Below are positions 9,011 through 17,260 of a stretch of 64,000 bases of DNA, one piece after another. The stretch comes from Mesorhizobium sp. WSM3859 (GTDB lineage Bacteria > Pseudomonadota > Alphaproteobacteria > Rhizobiales > Rhizobiaceae), in NCBI RefSeq assembly GCF_002295065.1, contig NZ_NSGG01000005.1:310001-374000 (forward strand), read 5' to 3'. How positions within the stretch are numbered: position 1 is the first letter of the stretch; the number at the start of each line of letters is the position of its first letter. The notes under the pieces were generated by a model, which was given only the letters and a program-made list of their open reading frames with translations, was not told the origin of the DNA and made no database searches. Made by a program: the position numbers and the translations under genes.

Positions 9011-9910
9011 CTAGCCCAGGCGCACAGCTGCCAGGTGACGTGAGAATTCCGCCGTCTCCATCAGCGTCTTGCAGCGGGCGAAGCGCCCGTCGGCATAGGC
9101 GCGGAAATCTTCGGCCGGATTGTCGTTGGCGAGCTGGATCAGGCCCCACAGCGTCCAGAGTAGGTCGCACATCGCCTTGTAGATGACGACGCGTCCGCGC
9201 TCCGCCGGCCGCGCCTCGCCGCCGAAATAAGCGCGCATCAATTCCTCGTCCTGACCCGCATCGAACTTGCCCTCGACCGAGAGATCGCCAAGGTCCCACA
9301 GCGGATCGTTCATGCCGGAATACTCCCAGTCGACGATCCACATCCGCTCACCCGTATCGAGGAAATTCTCGCAGAGCGGATCGCAATGGCATGCGGTAAG
9401 CGGGATGGCGTGAGTGGCAAGCGCCTCGCGCACCGCGCCTGCCTCGCGCACCACGTCGTGATAGCCGGCGGGCAGCGCCACATCCTTGGTCGACAGGACC
9501 TTGAGATAGTCGTCGATCATCGCAAACAGCTCGAAGCGGAAGGGAAACACGGCGCCGGAAGAATGGAGTTTTCGGAAGACCTGGCCAGCCCGCGTCGGGC
9601 TGCCCGGCCTCGCCTTGAATTTCTCCGGCGACATCGTCTCGGCGCCGGCGATGAAGCGCGTCGCCATCAGGCCGGTCGCCGGATCGGCATGGAGCACGTC
9701 CGGGCTGACGCCGGCTTTGGCCGCCTCACGCGCCGCCACCGCCTCATTGGCGCGGTTGATATATTCCTCCGTGCCCTTGCCGGGAATGCGCAGGCACACG
9801 TCGCCCGCTCTGTAGACCCTGTTGGTGAGGCCGCCGAGCCGCTCCAGCGGTCCATCATAGCCTGCCAGCACCGGAACGGCCGCCAGTACTGCGCGCAATT
9901 CGTCGGTCAT
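9011..9910 (-). CDS. Choline/ethanolamine kinase-like phosphotransferase
   Basis: A 299-residue protein of the APH/choline kinase superfamily, a protein-kinase-like fold that phosphorylates small molecules from ATP. It carries the Brenner motif CHCDPLCENFL, whose Asp is catalytic and Asn binds metal, and the IVDWEYSGMNDPLWDLGDL motif with the DFG-equivalent Asp. The N-terminus has GGLTNRVYRAG. The ATG at 9910 is preceded by GGGGA at 7 bases, better than a GTG at 9928. A second, distinct kinase of the same family lies at 13114, suggesting related substrates. Divergent from a methyltransferase. The exact substrate is not known. Confidence 0.85.
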   Translation of the reverse strand: MTDELRAVLAAVPVLAGYDGPLERLGGLTNRVYRAGDVCLRIPGKGTEEYINRANEAVAAREAAKAGVSPDVLHADPATGLMATRFIAGAETMSPEKFKARPGSPTRAGQVFRKLHSSGAVFPFRFELFAMIDDYLKVLSTKDVALPAGYHDVVREAGAVREALATHAIPLTACHCDPLCENFLDTGERMWIVDWEYSGMNDPLWDLGDLSVEGKFDAGQDEELMRAYFGGEARPAERGRVVIYKAMCDLLWTLWGLIQLANDNPAEDFRAYADGRFARCKTLMETAEFSRHLAAVRLG

Positions 9911-10014
9911 GTCGTGTCCCCGCTTCACGCCATTTGCTATGGCTCTGACGGTTCCACAATTTTAACGGCTTGGCTATCATCCATTGAACGAGAGTCGGGG
10001 TGTCGGGAGTGGCG

Positions 10015-10647
10015 ATGGCAGACGGCAAGCAGAACAGCGCGCTGGGCGCCGCTTATGCGGCGAAGCGGCCGGAAGACGTGGCCGCCATCTATGACAGCTG
10101 GGCGGACACCTACGACGCCGACATGTCGGCCGCCGGCTATCGCCATCCGACGATCTGCCTGGCGCTGCTTGCCCGCCACCTGGCGCGCGGCGCCGAACCC
10201 TTGCTCGACGCCGGCGCCGGCACCGGCCTGATCGGCGAATGGCTGGCCATCACCGGCTATCCGCGGGTCGAGGCGCTCGACATCTCGCAAGGCATGCTGG
10301 ACAAGGCCGGCGCCAAGGGCGTCTACACGGCGCTGCATCGCCTGGCGATGGGCGACACGCTGCCTTTCGCCGACGGCGCCTATGCCGGCATCATTTCGGC
10401 CGGCGTCTTCACCTCGGGCCATGTCGGGGTCGAGGGCCTGGACGAGCTGATCCGCATCTGCCGTCCAGGCGGGGTCATCGTGCTGACCGTCAAGAATACG
10501 CTGTGGGATGCCGGCTTTGCGGAGCGCATCGCCGAGATGGAAGCGCGCGGCACGATAACCCGCCTCGAAGAGACGCGGCCCTATGCCTCGATGCCCGGCG
10601 AGGGTGACACTGTGCCGAGCCGTTGCCTGGCGCTGCGCGTCAGCTGA
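10015..10647 (+). CDS. Class I SAM-dependent methyltransferase
   Basis: A 210-residue Rossmann-fold methyltransferase. Motif I is LLDAGAGTGLIGEWL, the acidic end of strand 2 is ALDISQGML, and the RPGGVIVLTVK strand follows. An N-terminal AIYDSWADTYDADM segment matches the UbiE/Williams-Beuren-like group. ATG at 10015 has GGGAG five bases upstream; a GTG at 10000 is the alternative. It is divergent from a choline-kinase-like gene and ends 16 bases from the convergent dehydrogenase, so it is bracketed by one-carbon and methylated-amine type genes. The substrate is unknown. Confidence 0.85.
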   Translation: MADGKQNSALGAAYAAKRPEDVAAIYDSWADTYDADMSAAGYRHPTICLALLARHLARGAEPLLDAGAGTGLIGEWLAITGYPRVEALDISQGMLDKAGAKGVYTALHRLAMGDTLPFADGAYAGIISAGVFTSGHVGVEGLDELIRICRPGGVIVLTVKNTLWDAGFAERIAEMEARGTITRLEETRPYASMPGEGDTVPSRCLALRVS

Positions 10648-10663
10648 CCCCGCGCTGCGCGGA

Positions 10664-13117
10664 TCAAGCCTTTATCTTCGCGCCGGCCGGGTCGTACATC
10701 GCCTCGAGATGGATCTTTGCCGGCGTGCGTTCCATTGCCACCACCAGGTCATAATCGCCGGACGCGAGGAGCTCGTCGCTGACGCCGTCGGCATTGCGCA
10801 CATAGCCATAGCCGATGTTCTTCTTCACCGTGTAGCCGTAGCCGCCGCTGGTGAGGTAGCCCACCGGCTCGTCATTGCGCAGGATCGTCTCGCGGCCGAC
10901 CAGCACGATCGCGGGGTCGTCCACCGTGAAGCCGGCAAAGCGTTTCGTCGGCGCCTTGCCGGCTGCCACCTCCAGCGCCTTGCGTCCGACGAAGTCCGTG
11001 TTCTTGCGGAGCTTCACCGCCCAGCCCAGCCCCGCTTCCAGTGGCGTGTCGTTCGGCGTGATGTCGGAACCCCAGGCGCGATAACCTTTTTCCAGCCGCA
11101 GCGATTCCAGCGCCCGGTAGCCGACCGGGCGAATGCCATGCGCCTTGCCCGCCGACATCAGCGCGTCGAAAACCTTGCCGGTGGCGTCGATCGGCACATG
11201 CAGCTCCCAGCCGAGCTCGCCGACATAGGTGACGCGTAGCGCCTTCACGCTATGGCCGGCAATTGCGATCTCGCGCGCATGGCCGAAGGGGAAGGCGGCG
11301 TTCGAGACGTCGGCCTCCGTCACCGCCGACAGCACGTCGCGGGCGCGCGGCCCCATCAGCGACAGCGTGCCATACTCCTCCGTGACGTCGGTCAGCCTGG
11401 CGTCGAGGCCGGAGCCGATATGATCGCTTATCCAGGACAGGTCATGCGTGCGGAAGCCGGTGCCGGTGACGATGTAGAACCGCTCCTCGCCCAGCCGCGA
11501 CACGGTGAGGTCGGCCTCGACGCCGCCGCGCGTGTTGAGAAGCTGCGTGTAGGTCAGCCGTCCGACCGGCTTGTTGACGTCGTTGGCGCAGATCCAGTCG
11601 AGCGCCTTCAGCGCGTCCATGCCGGTCAGCTCGTATTTGGCGAAGGAGGACTGGTCGAAGATACCGACCTTCTCACGCACATGACGGTGCTCGTCGCCGA
11701 CCGGGCCGAACCAGTTCTGGCGGCCCATCGAGTAGACGTCCTCGGCGGCCGCGCCATGCGGCGCGAACCAGTTCGGCCGCTCCCAACCAAGCTTGGAGCC
11801 GAACACCGCGCGATGTTTCTTCAGTCGCTCATAGAGCGGCGAGACGATGCGTGGCCGTCCCGACAGATATTCCTCATGTGGGAAGCCGATCGTGTAATGC
11901 TTGCCATAGGCCTCAAGCGTGCGGTCGCGCACCCAGTCACGGTCGCGGTGCAGGCCGGAAAAACGTCTGATGTCGACCACCCACAGGTCGAGCGGCGCCT
12001 CGCCGTCGACCACCCATTGCGCCAGCACCCAGCCGGCGCCACCTCCGGATGCGATGCCAAAGGCGTTGAAGCCTGCGCCGACGAACATGTTGGCGCATTC
12101 GGGCGCCGCGCCGAGGATGAAGTTGCCGTCCGGCGTGAAACTTTCCGGTCCGTTGATCATCTGCTTGACGCCGACGGTTTCCAAGGCGGGAACGCGCGCG
12201 ATCGCCTGCGTCATATGCTGTTCAAAATGATCGTAATCGTCGTCGAACAGGCGGAACTCCCAGTCGTTGGGCACGTCGCCACCGGGAAGGCCGGTTGCCC
12301 AGGCCTGCGGGTTGGGCTCATAGCCGCCCATCACCAGCCCGCCGACCTCCTCCTTGAAATAGGTGCGGCGGTCGGGGTCGCGGATCGTTGGCGCGTCGTT
12401 GGCCAGCCCTTCGATCCTCTCGGTGATGATATACTGATGCTTGACCGGCTGCAGCGGCACATTGATGCCGGCCATCGCGCCGACCTGCCTTGCCCACTGC
12501 CCGGCGCAGTTCACCACCTTGTCGCAGGCGATATCGCCCTTCGAAGTCTTCACCGCCGTGATGCGGCCATCCTTCATCGCAAAGCCGGTGACGCGCACGT
12601 CCTCGAACAGTCTCGCGCCATGCATGCGCGCGCCCTTGGCGAGCGACTGGGCGATGTCGGAGGGGCTTGCCTGCCCGTCGGTCGGCAGCCACGAGGCGCC
12701 GACGAGGTCGCCCGTCTGCATAAGCGGCCACATGCGCTTCACGTCCGCCGGCGACAGAAGCTGCATATCCATGCCGAAGCTTTTGGCCGTGGTCGCCAGT
12801 CGCTTGAATTCGGTCCAGCGGTCGGCGGTGGTCGCCAGCCGCAGGCATCCGGTCATCTTCCAGCCGGTCGCCAGGCCGGTCTCGGCCTCGAGGCCCTTGT
12901 AGAGGTCGACCGAATATTTGAGCACGCGCGTGATCGAGGCCGACGAGCGTAATTGCCCGACCAGGCCGGCGGCGTGCCAGGTCGAGCCCGAGGTCAGCTT
13001 GCCCTGCTCGAGCAGCACCACGTCGGCCTTGTGGTCGCGCGCCAGATGATAGGCGGTAGAGCAGCCGATGATGCCGCCGCCGATGACGACGATCCCGGCA
13101 TGGCTGGGCAAACTCAT
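10664..13117 (-). CDS. Dimethylglycine/sarcosine dehydrogenase family flavoprotein
   Basis: An 817-residue two-module enzyme. The N-terminal DAO-type FAD domain has GGGIIGCSTAYHLA and the STWHAAGL motif, whose His carries covalent FAD in this family. It is followed by the FAO_M linker and a C-terminal GcvT-like tetrahydrofolate domain (RVTYVGELGWELHVP, LEAGLGWAVKL). Such enzymes strip N-methyl groups from dimethylglycine, sarcosine or similar amines and pass the one-carbon unit to folate. ATG at 13117 has GGGA 8 bases upstream and overlaps the stop of the upstream kinase (ATGA), implying coupled translation. Choosing between dimethylglycine and sarcosine is not possible here. Confidence 0.9.
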   Translation of the reverse strand: MSLPSHAGIVVIGGGIIGCSTAYHLARDHKADVVLLEQGKLTSGSTWHAAGLVGQLRSSASITRVLKYSVDLYKGLEAETGLATGWKMTGCLRLATTADRWTEFKRLATTAKSFGMDMQLLSPADVKRMWPLMQTGDLVGASWLPTDGQASPSDIAQSLAKGARMHGARLFEDVRVTGFAMKDGRITAVKTSKGDIACDKVVNCAGQWARQVGAMAGINVPLQPVKHQYIITERIEGLANDAPTIRDPDRRTYFKEEVGGLVMGGYEPNPQAWATGLPGGDVPNDWEFRLFDDDYDHFEQHMTQAIARVPALETVGVKQMINGPESFTPDGNFILGAAPECANMFVGAGFNAFGIASGGGAGWVLAQWVVDGEAPLDLWVVDIRRFSGLHRDRDWVRDRTLEAYGKHYTIGFPHEEYLSGRPRIVSPLYERLKKHRAVFGSKLGWERPNWFAPHGAAAEDVYSMGRQNWFGPVGDEHRHVREKVGIFDQSSFAKYELTGMDALKALDWICANDVNKPVGRLTYTQLLNTRGGVEADLTVSRLGEERFYIVTGTGFRTHDLSWISDHIGSGLDARLTDVTEEYGTLSLMGPRARDVLSAVTEADVSNAAFPFGHAREIAIAGHSVKALRVTYVGELGWELHVPIDATGKVFDALMSAGKAHGIRPVGYRALESLRLEKGYRAWGSDITPNDTPLEAGLGWAVKLRKNTDFVGRKALEVAAGKAPTKRFAGFTVDDPAIVLVGRETILRNDEPVGYLTSGGYGYTVKKNIGYGYVRNADGVSDELLASGDYDLVVAMERTPAKIHLEAMYDPAGAKIKA

Positions 13118-13998
13118 GATCTTGTCCCGTATTTCGTCCGATAGTTTTCCAGCGCCGCGTCGAGCCGGACGAGGTTTTCCTCGGTGTAGGCGACATAGTC
13201 GATGCCGGGCGCGTTGAGATAAAGCTCGGAGACCATGCTCCACATCGCCTCGCGCAGCAGCGAGGCGCATTGCATGGCGGCATGCGAACGGCGGATCTCG
13301 CTGTCCGGCTCCTTCATGAAATAGGCGGTCAGGAAGGCGAAGGATTCGTCATCGTTCAGGCCGGCGTTGGAGGCGGCGCCGGCAAGATCGAACATCGCCG
13401 TGTTGAAGCCCGCATATTCGAAATCGATCAGCCACAGCCGTTTGCCGTCGTCGAGGATATTGGCCGGCAAAAGATCGTTGTGGCCGAAGACGATCGGCAG
13501 CAGTTTTTGCGCCCGCTCGAGCTCGTCGGCCAGCGAAAGATAGCGGGGCAACTGATCCTTCTTGCGGCTGCCGCCTTCATCCAGCGTGCGCGCGTAGTCG
13601 CGGATGACGTGGAACACCCAGAACATGAAGCCTGCGCCGGAGACATGGTTCGGCATCTCGCGATGGAAGCCGCGCAGCAGCGCCGCCACGCGGCCAAGAT
13701 TGGCCCGCACGTCTTCGGCGAGAAAGGTCTTCGCCCCGAGAAACGCCGTCACCAGAATACCGGGTTCGGCATAATGCACGGCCGGCGCGAATCCAGCCGC
13801 ATGCGCCGCCCGGGCCGTCATCACCTCGCGCTCGCGAAAGACGTGGTGGAACGGAAAATCCTGGCCGAAGCGCACTACATGCCGCCCGGCCGCGTCGGTG
13901 ACGACAAAGTTGGCGTTGCTGAGGCCGCCCGGCAGCGGCTCGATCTCGATGCTGCCGCTCCAGCACGGCAAGGCGCGGATTCGGTCTTCGGCGCTCAC
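13114..13998 (-). CDS. Choline kinase-like phosphotransferase, coupled to dehydrogenase
   Basis: A 294-residue APH/choline-kinase-fold protein. GGLSNANFVV is the glycine-rich loop, IVFGHNDLLPANIL the Brenner catalytic loop, and LIDFEYAGFNTAMFDLAG the metal-binding loop; the last two closely match bacterial and eukaryotic choline/ethanolamine kinases. It is the first gene of a minus-strand operon, and its TGA overlaps the ATG of the dimethylglycine-dehydrogenase-type gene. This pairing suggests its product or substrate feeds the methylated-amine pathway. A DeoR regulator is divergent upstream. About 390 bases of leader/promoter precede it, with a terminator-like hairpin about 60 bases before the start. 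Confidence 0.87.
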   Translation of the reverse strand: MSAEDRIRALPCWSGSIEIEPLPGGLSNANFVVTDAAGRHVVRFGQDFPFHHVFREREVMTARAAHAAGFAPAVHYAEPGILVTAFLGAKTFLAEDVRANLGRVAALLRGFHREMPNHVSGAGFMFWVFHVIRDYARTLDEGGSRKKDQLPRYLSLADELERAQKLLPIVFGHNDLLPANILDDGKRLWLIDFEYAGFNTAMFDLAGAASNAGLNDDESFAFLTAYFMKEPDSEIRRSHAAMQCASLLREAMWSMVSELYLNAPGIDYVAYTEENLVRLDAALENYRTKYGTRS

Positions 13999-14385
13999 GG
14001 CTTCGCTCCGGCCTCAACCGGTCCCACGGAAAACGACGATGGGATAAAACAAAGAAGCCTCGTCGGTGCGAGACGCCAGGATCGGTATCCCGCACCGCAC
14101 CGACGAGCCCCTTGGCCAGGTTTAGGATCCCGGCATCCGCCCCCGCGGATTCGATAAAAGCTCGCGCCTGGCTGGTTCCAGACGATCTGGTCGCTAGGTT
14201 GCGGCTCTGCCATCACCCTCCTTAGCAGTTCCGAGCCCTTGTGACTTGCAACCACTCTCATGCCGAGGTGGCGGAGCTGTCAATCAAAAGCTGCGATTTT
14301 TTTGGGTGTTTTGCCCGAAAATATAAGCAACTCCTTTCAAAGCGTTGTCAAAGCCTTAAATTCGGTCAAAATCCCGGACATCCAT
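13999..14385. promoter_or_regulatory. Divergent regulatory region, kinase operon / DeoR gene
   Basis: The 387 bases between the kinase start (minus) and the DeoR start (plus) hold no convincing gene. An AT-rich patch at 14290-14345 is the likely promoter area; it contains the imperfect palindrome TTTGGG-N7-CCCGAAA, a possible DeoR operator. A minus-strand frame opens at 14211 behind AAGGAGG, but only 3 bases separate them and the product is unlike known proteins. The minus-strand leader ends in a terminator-like hairpin (14059-14107). No riboswitch family could be matched with confidence. Confidence 0.55.
14059..14107 (-). terminator. Terminator-like hairpin in kinase operon leader
   Basis: Perfect 12-base arms CTCGTCGGTGCG (14059-14070) and CGCACCGACGAG (14096-14107) flank a 25-base loop that can form its own small stem. 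Read on the minus strand, the stem is followed by GCTTCTTTGTTTT, an intrinsic-terminator tail. It sits about 60 bases before the kinase start, so it may be an attenuator or may end a short leader RNA. Confidence 0.6.
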
Positions 14386-15150
14386 ATGATCCACTCGAAA
14401 CGGCATGGCGAAATCCTGCGGCTCCTCGGCGAGGAGGGCACGATCACCATAGCCAGCCTTGCCGAACGTCTCGGCGTCTCGCAGGAGACGGTTCGGCGCG
14501 ACGTCAAGCCGCTCGCCGATGACGGGTCGGTGCTGAAGATGCACGGCGCCGTCGGCCTTACCTCGATGGTGGGCGAGGCGCCGTTCGAACGCCGCATGCG
14601 CGAGAATGCCGAAGCCAAGCGCCTGATCGCCAGGATGGTCGCGGCCACGATCCGCGATGGCGAGGCGATCATGCTCGACACCGGCACGACCACATCCTTC
14701 CTGGCGCGCGAGCTGCTCGGCCATCGTCGGTTGACGGTGGTCACCAATTCTTCCGACATCGCGCGCACGCTGGCGACGGTGAACGGCAACAAAGTCTATA
14801 TGGCGGGAGGCGAGCTGCGCAGCGATTCGGGCGCGGCCTTCGGCATTTCGGCGATCGAGTTCGTCGGCCGCTTTTCGGTTGATCATGCGGTGATCTCGAT
14901 CGGCGCGGTCGACGCCGACGCCGGCCTGACCGACTACGAGCTGGAGGAAGCGGAGTTCGCCCGCATGGTGCTGTCGCGCGGCCAGCGCTCGCTGGTCGTC
15001 ACCGACCATACCAAGTTCGGCCGCCAGGGGCTGGTCAGGGTTTGCGGCTTCGACGGCTTTTCCGAGCTCGCCACCGACCAGCCGCCGCCACCCGACATAG
15101 CCGCCGCGCTGAGCCGGGCCGGCGCGCGGCTCAGCATCGCGGCAGCCTAA
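14386..15150 (+). CDS. DeoR/GlpR family transcriptional regulator
   Basis: A 254-residue repressor-type protein. An N-terminal DeoR helix-turn-helix (ITIASLAERLGVSQETVRRDVKPL) is followed by the DeoRC sensor domain, with the LDTGTTTSFLAREL phosphate-binding loop, VVTNSSDIARTL, and the D/H-rich VVTDHTKFGRQG end. Members usually sense phosphorylated sugars or similar phosphorylated intermediates. ATG at 14386 gives the standard MIHSKRHGEILRLL start, although the frame is open 42 codons further upstream. It is divergent from the kinase/dehydrogenase operon, which it probably controls; a phosphorylated product of the kinase would be a natural effector (inference). Confidence 0.92.
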   Translation: MIHSKRHGEILRLLGEEGTITIASLAERLGVSQETVRRDVKPLADDGSVLKMHGAVGLTSMVGEAPFERRMRENAEAKRLIARMVAATIRDGEAIMLDTGTTTSFLARELLGHRRLTVVTNSSDIARTLATVNGNKVYMAGGELRSDSGAAFGISAIEFVGRFSVDHAVISIGAVDADAGLTDYELEEAEFARMVLSRGQRSLVVTDHTKFGRQGLVRVCGFDGFSELATDQPPPPDIAAALSRAGARLSIAAA

Positions 15151-15204
15151 CCGCCGAGACAAAGCCCGCTTTCTTTCCCGGTCACGCCGGTGTTTAGTCC
15201 GGCC

Positions 15205-16110
15205 ATGGCCTTCACCATCCGCCAATTGCAGTTCTTTGTCGCCGTCGCCGAGCAGGGCACCGTCTCGGGCGCCGCGCAGAATCTCTCCATCTCGCAGTCT
15301 TCGGTCACCGAGGCGATCAAGGAGTTGGAGAGCGATCTCGGCGTCGAGTTGTTCGAGCGCCATCCGCGCGGCCTCAACATCACCCATAAGGGCCACCAGT
15401 TCCTGCGCCACGCCACCAAGATCCTGGCCGATGTCTCGGATGCGCGCCGTTCTTTCTTCAGCGATCAGGCCGCCGTGGGCGGGCGCCTGCAGCTCGGCGT
15501 CACCTCGCTGGTCGCCGGCTACGTGCTGTCCGATCTGCTCGCCCGCTACCGTCGCGCCTATCCCGGCGTCGAGGTCTCCGCCATCGAGGACAATGGCGAC
15601 TATCTCGAGCATCTTCTGGTCGGCGGCAAGCTCGACATTGCCGTCATGGTGACGTCCAACCTGCGCGATCGCACCGCGCTGCAGTCGGAAATCCTGGAAG
15701 TCTCGGCCTACCGGCTGTGGATCCCGCTCAGCCACAGGCTGGCCAGCGCCGACATCATCTCGATCGGCGATATCGCCTCCGAGCCGCTGATCATGCTCAC
15801 CGTCGACGAGATCGAGGAGAACACCGGCAAGCTGCTGTCGGCGATCGGCGCGAGACCTCATGTCGCCTTCCGCACGCGTTCCGTGGAAGCGGTGCGCAGC
15901 CTGGTCGCCACCGGCGCCGGCGTGGCGCTGCTGCCGGACCTCGTCTACCGGCCCTGGTCGCTGGAAGGCGACCGCATCGAATCGCGCGATATTTCCGGCT
16001 CGCTGCCGGTCGTCCAGGTTGGCACCGTCTGGCGCCGCGGCTCCGGCCTGCCGCAGGCCGCGCGCGACTTCATCGGCCTTGCCCAGTCGCAGCGCATGGT
16101 CCGCCGGTGA
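15205..16110 (+). CDS. LysR family transcriptional regulator
   Basis: A 301-residue LysR-type regulator. The winged helix-turn-helix at the N-terminus (IRQLQFFVAVAEQGTVSGAA, then SQSSVTEAIKELESDLGVEL) is followed by the periplasmic-binding-protein-like effector domain. ATG at 15205 matches the family start. It lies in the same direction as the DeoR gene, 54 bases after it, and ahead of a methyltransferase and the putrescine operon. Which of these it controls is not clear from sequence. Confidence 0.92.
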   Translation: MAFTIRQLQFFVAVAEQGTVSGAAQNLSISQSSVTEAIKELESDLGVELFERHPRGLNITHKGHQFLRHATKILADVSDARRSFFSDQAAVGGRLQLGVTSLVAGYVLSDLLARYRRAYPGVEVSAIEDNGDYLEHLLVGGKLDIAVMVTSNLRDRTALQSEILEVSAYRLWIPLSHRLASADIISIGDIASEPLIMLTVDEIEENTGKLLSAIGARPHVAFRTRSVEAVRSLVATGAGVALLPDLVYRPWSLEGDRIESRDISGSLPVVQVGTVWRRGSGLPQAARDFIGLAQSQRMVRR

Positions 16111-16137
16111 AGCAATTCCAGGAAAAGCGTGAAACGG
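16111..16137. repeat. Fragment of a dispersed rhizobial palindromic repeat
   Basis: Directly after the LysR stop, AGCAATTCCAGGAAAAG followed by CGTGAAACGG repeats the left end of the longer palindromic element at 38285-38382. The second half is missing, so this is a truncated copy. Confidence 0.6.
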
Positions 16138-16199
16138 CCGGCTTGAATTCGTAGAGTGCCGGCAGGGATCGATGAGGGCAACTGAAAGCGAGGTCCGCC

Positions 16200-17045
16200 A
16201 TGCCGCAATCCGCGCAGCCGAACACACAGCAAGCCGCTCTCTGGAACGACGCCAGCGGCAAGGCATGGGTCGAGATGCAGCCCGTCCTTGACGGCGTGCT
16301 GGCGCCGTTCGAGAGCCTGGTGGTGGATGCCGGTTATCCTGGGGAAGGGGGCACGGTTTTGGACATTGGCTGCGGCGCCGGCGCCACGACCCTGGCGATG
16401 GCGCGCCGCGTCGGCAATGGCGGCCGATGTGTCGGCCTCGACATCTCGCGACCGCTTGTCGCCCTGGCAACGGAGCGCGCGCGGGTGGAAGAGGTGGCGA
16501 ACGCTAGTTTCGAAGTCGGCGACGCCCAGACATATGCGTTCGAATCCGGCCGCATCGATGCCGTTGTCTCGCGCTTTGGCGTCATGTTCTTCGACGATCC
16601 CGTGGCGGCGTTCACCAACATAAGACGGGCCGCAAGGCGCGGCGGCAAACTCGCCTTTGTCGCTTGGCGCAGTCCGCGCGAGAATGATTTCATGACGACC
16701 GCAGCGCGAGCGGCCGCACCCTTCCTGCCGCAAGCACCCGCGCCGGACCCCGACGCGCCGGGGCAGTTTGCCTTCGCCGACGGCGCCAAGGTGAGGCAGA
16801 TTCTTGAACGAAGCGGCTGGTCGTCGATCGAAGTCGAACAGGCGGACGTCCCGTGTCAGATCGCCGAAAGCCATCTGATGACTTATGCCACCCGGCTAGG
16901 GCCGGTCGGCGCTGCGTTGCGCGAGGTTGACCAGGCGACGGCGGAGAAAATCACCGCGGCCTTGCCTGCTGCATTCAAGCCTTTCGTGGCGGACGGGAAG
17001 GCTCGTTTCATTGCCGCCTGCTGGCTGGTCACGGCATTGGCCTGA
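16200..17045 (+). CDS. Class I SAM-dependent methyltransferase
   Basis: A 281-residue Rossmann-fold methyltransferase with motif I VLDIGCGAGATTLAMA, the acidic strand-2 end CVGLDISRPL, and motif II-like DAVVSRFGVMFFDDPVAAF. The N-terminus AALWNDASGKAWVEMQ is typical of a widespread group often labelled UbiE/COQ5-like but of unknown substrate. ATG at 16200 has GAGG at a normal distance. It stands between LysR and the putrescine operon. A GATATCGG hairpin follows 10 bases after the stop. Confidence 0.85.
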   Translation: MPQSAQPNTQQAALWNDASGKAWVEMQPVLDGVLAPFESLVVDAGYPGEGGTVLDIGCGAGATTLAMARRVGNGGRCVGLDISRPLVALATERARVEEVANASFEVGDAQTYAFESGRIDAVVSRFGVMFFDDPVAAFTNIRRAARRGGKLAFVAWRSPRENDFMTTAARAAAPFLPQAPAPDPDAPGQFAFADGAKVRQILERSGWSSIEVEQADVPCQIAESHLMTYATRLGPVGAALREVDQATAEKITAALPAAFKPFVADGKARFIAACWLVTALA

Positions 17046-17055
17046 AGGCATTTTT

Positions 17056-17076
17056 GATATCGGAAAAACCGATATC
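17056..17076. terminator. Small perfect hairpin after methyltransferase gene
   Basis: GATATCGG (17056-17063), five A, then CCGATATC (17069-17076). A T5 run precedes it and only GGCTTTCTG follows on the plus strand, so it is a weak terminator at best. It could equally be an operator for the putrescine operon that starts 185 bases downstream. Confidence 0.4.
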
Positions 17077-17197
17077 GGCTTTCTGATAAATGAATTTGCG
17101 AAACCGGATTTTTCACAGCACCTTTCGCCGAGGGAACAAAGCCGCGCCCTGAGAGCGCTGCTGACAGAGCACAATGTGTCCTGTCGTTTTTGAGTCT

Positions 17198-17242
17198 GCG
17201 CATGATCCTTTCCGAAACCGGACCGGTTTCGGGGTCATGCGC
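17198..17242. repeat. Dispersed palindrome of GCATGATCC/GGTCATGC type
   Basis: GCGCATGATCCTTTCCGAAA at 17198-17217 is the near-complement of the sequence ending at 17242 (TTTCGGGGTCATGCGC), with the centre at ACCGGACCGGT. This looks like a short intergenic palindrome widespread in rhizobia. It ends 19 bases before the ydcS start, so it would lie in the 5' leader of the operon. Confidence 0.65.
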
Positions 17243-17260
17243 CAAAATGGGAGATCGACG

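Noticed and set aside
14101..14230. Guanidine-I (ykkC) or glycine riboswitch
   Set aside because: Pieces such as CTAGG, CTGGTTCCAG and AAAAGCTCG resemble ykkC, but their order and the conserved core do not fit on either strand. Reported only as an unassigned leader.
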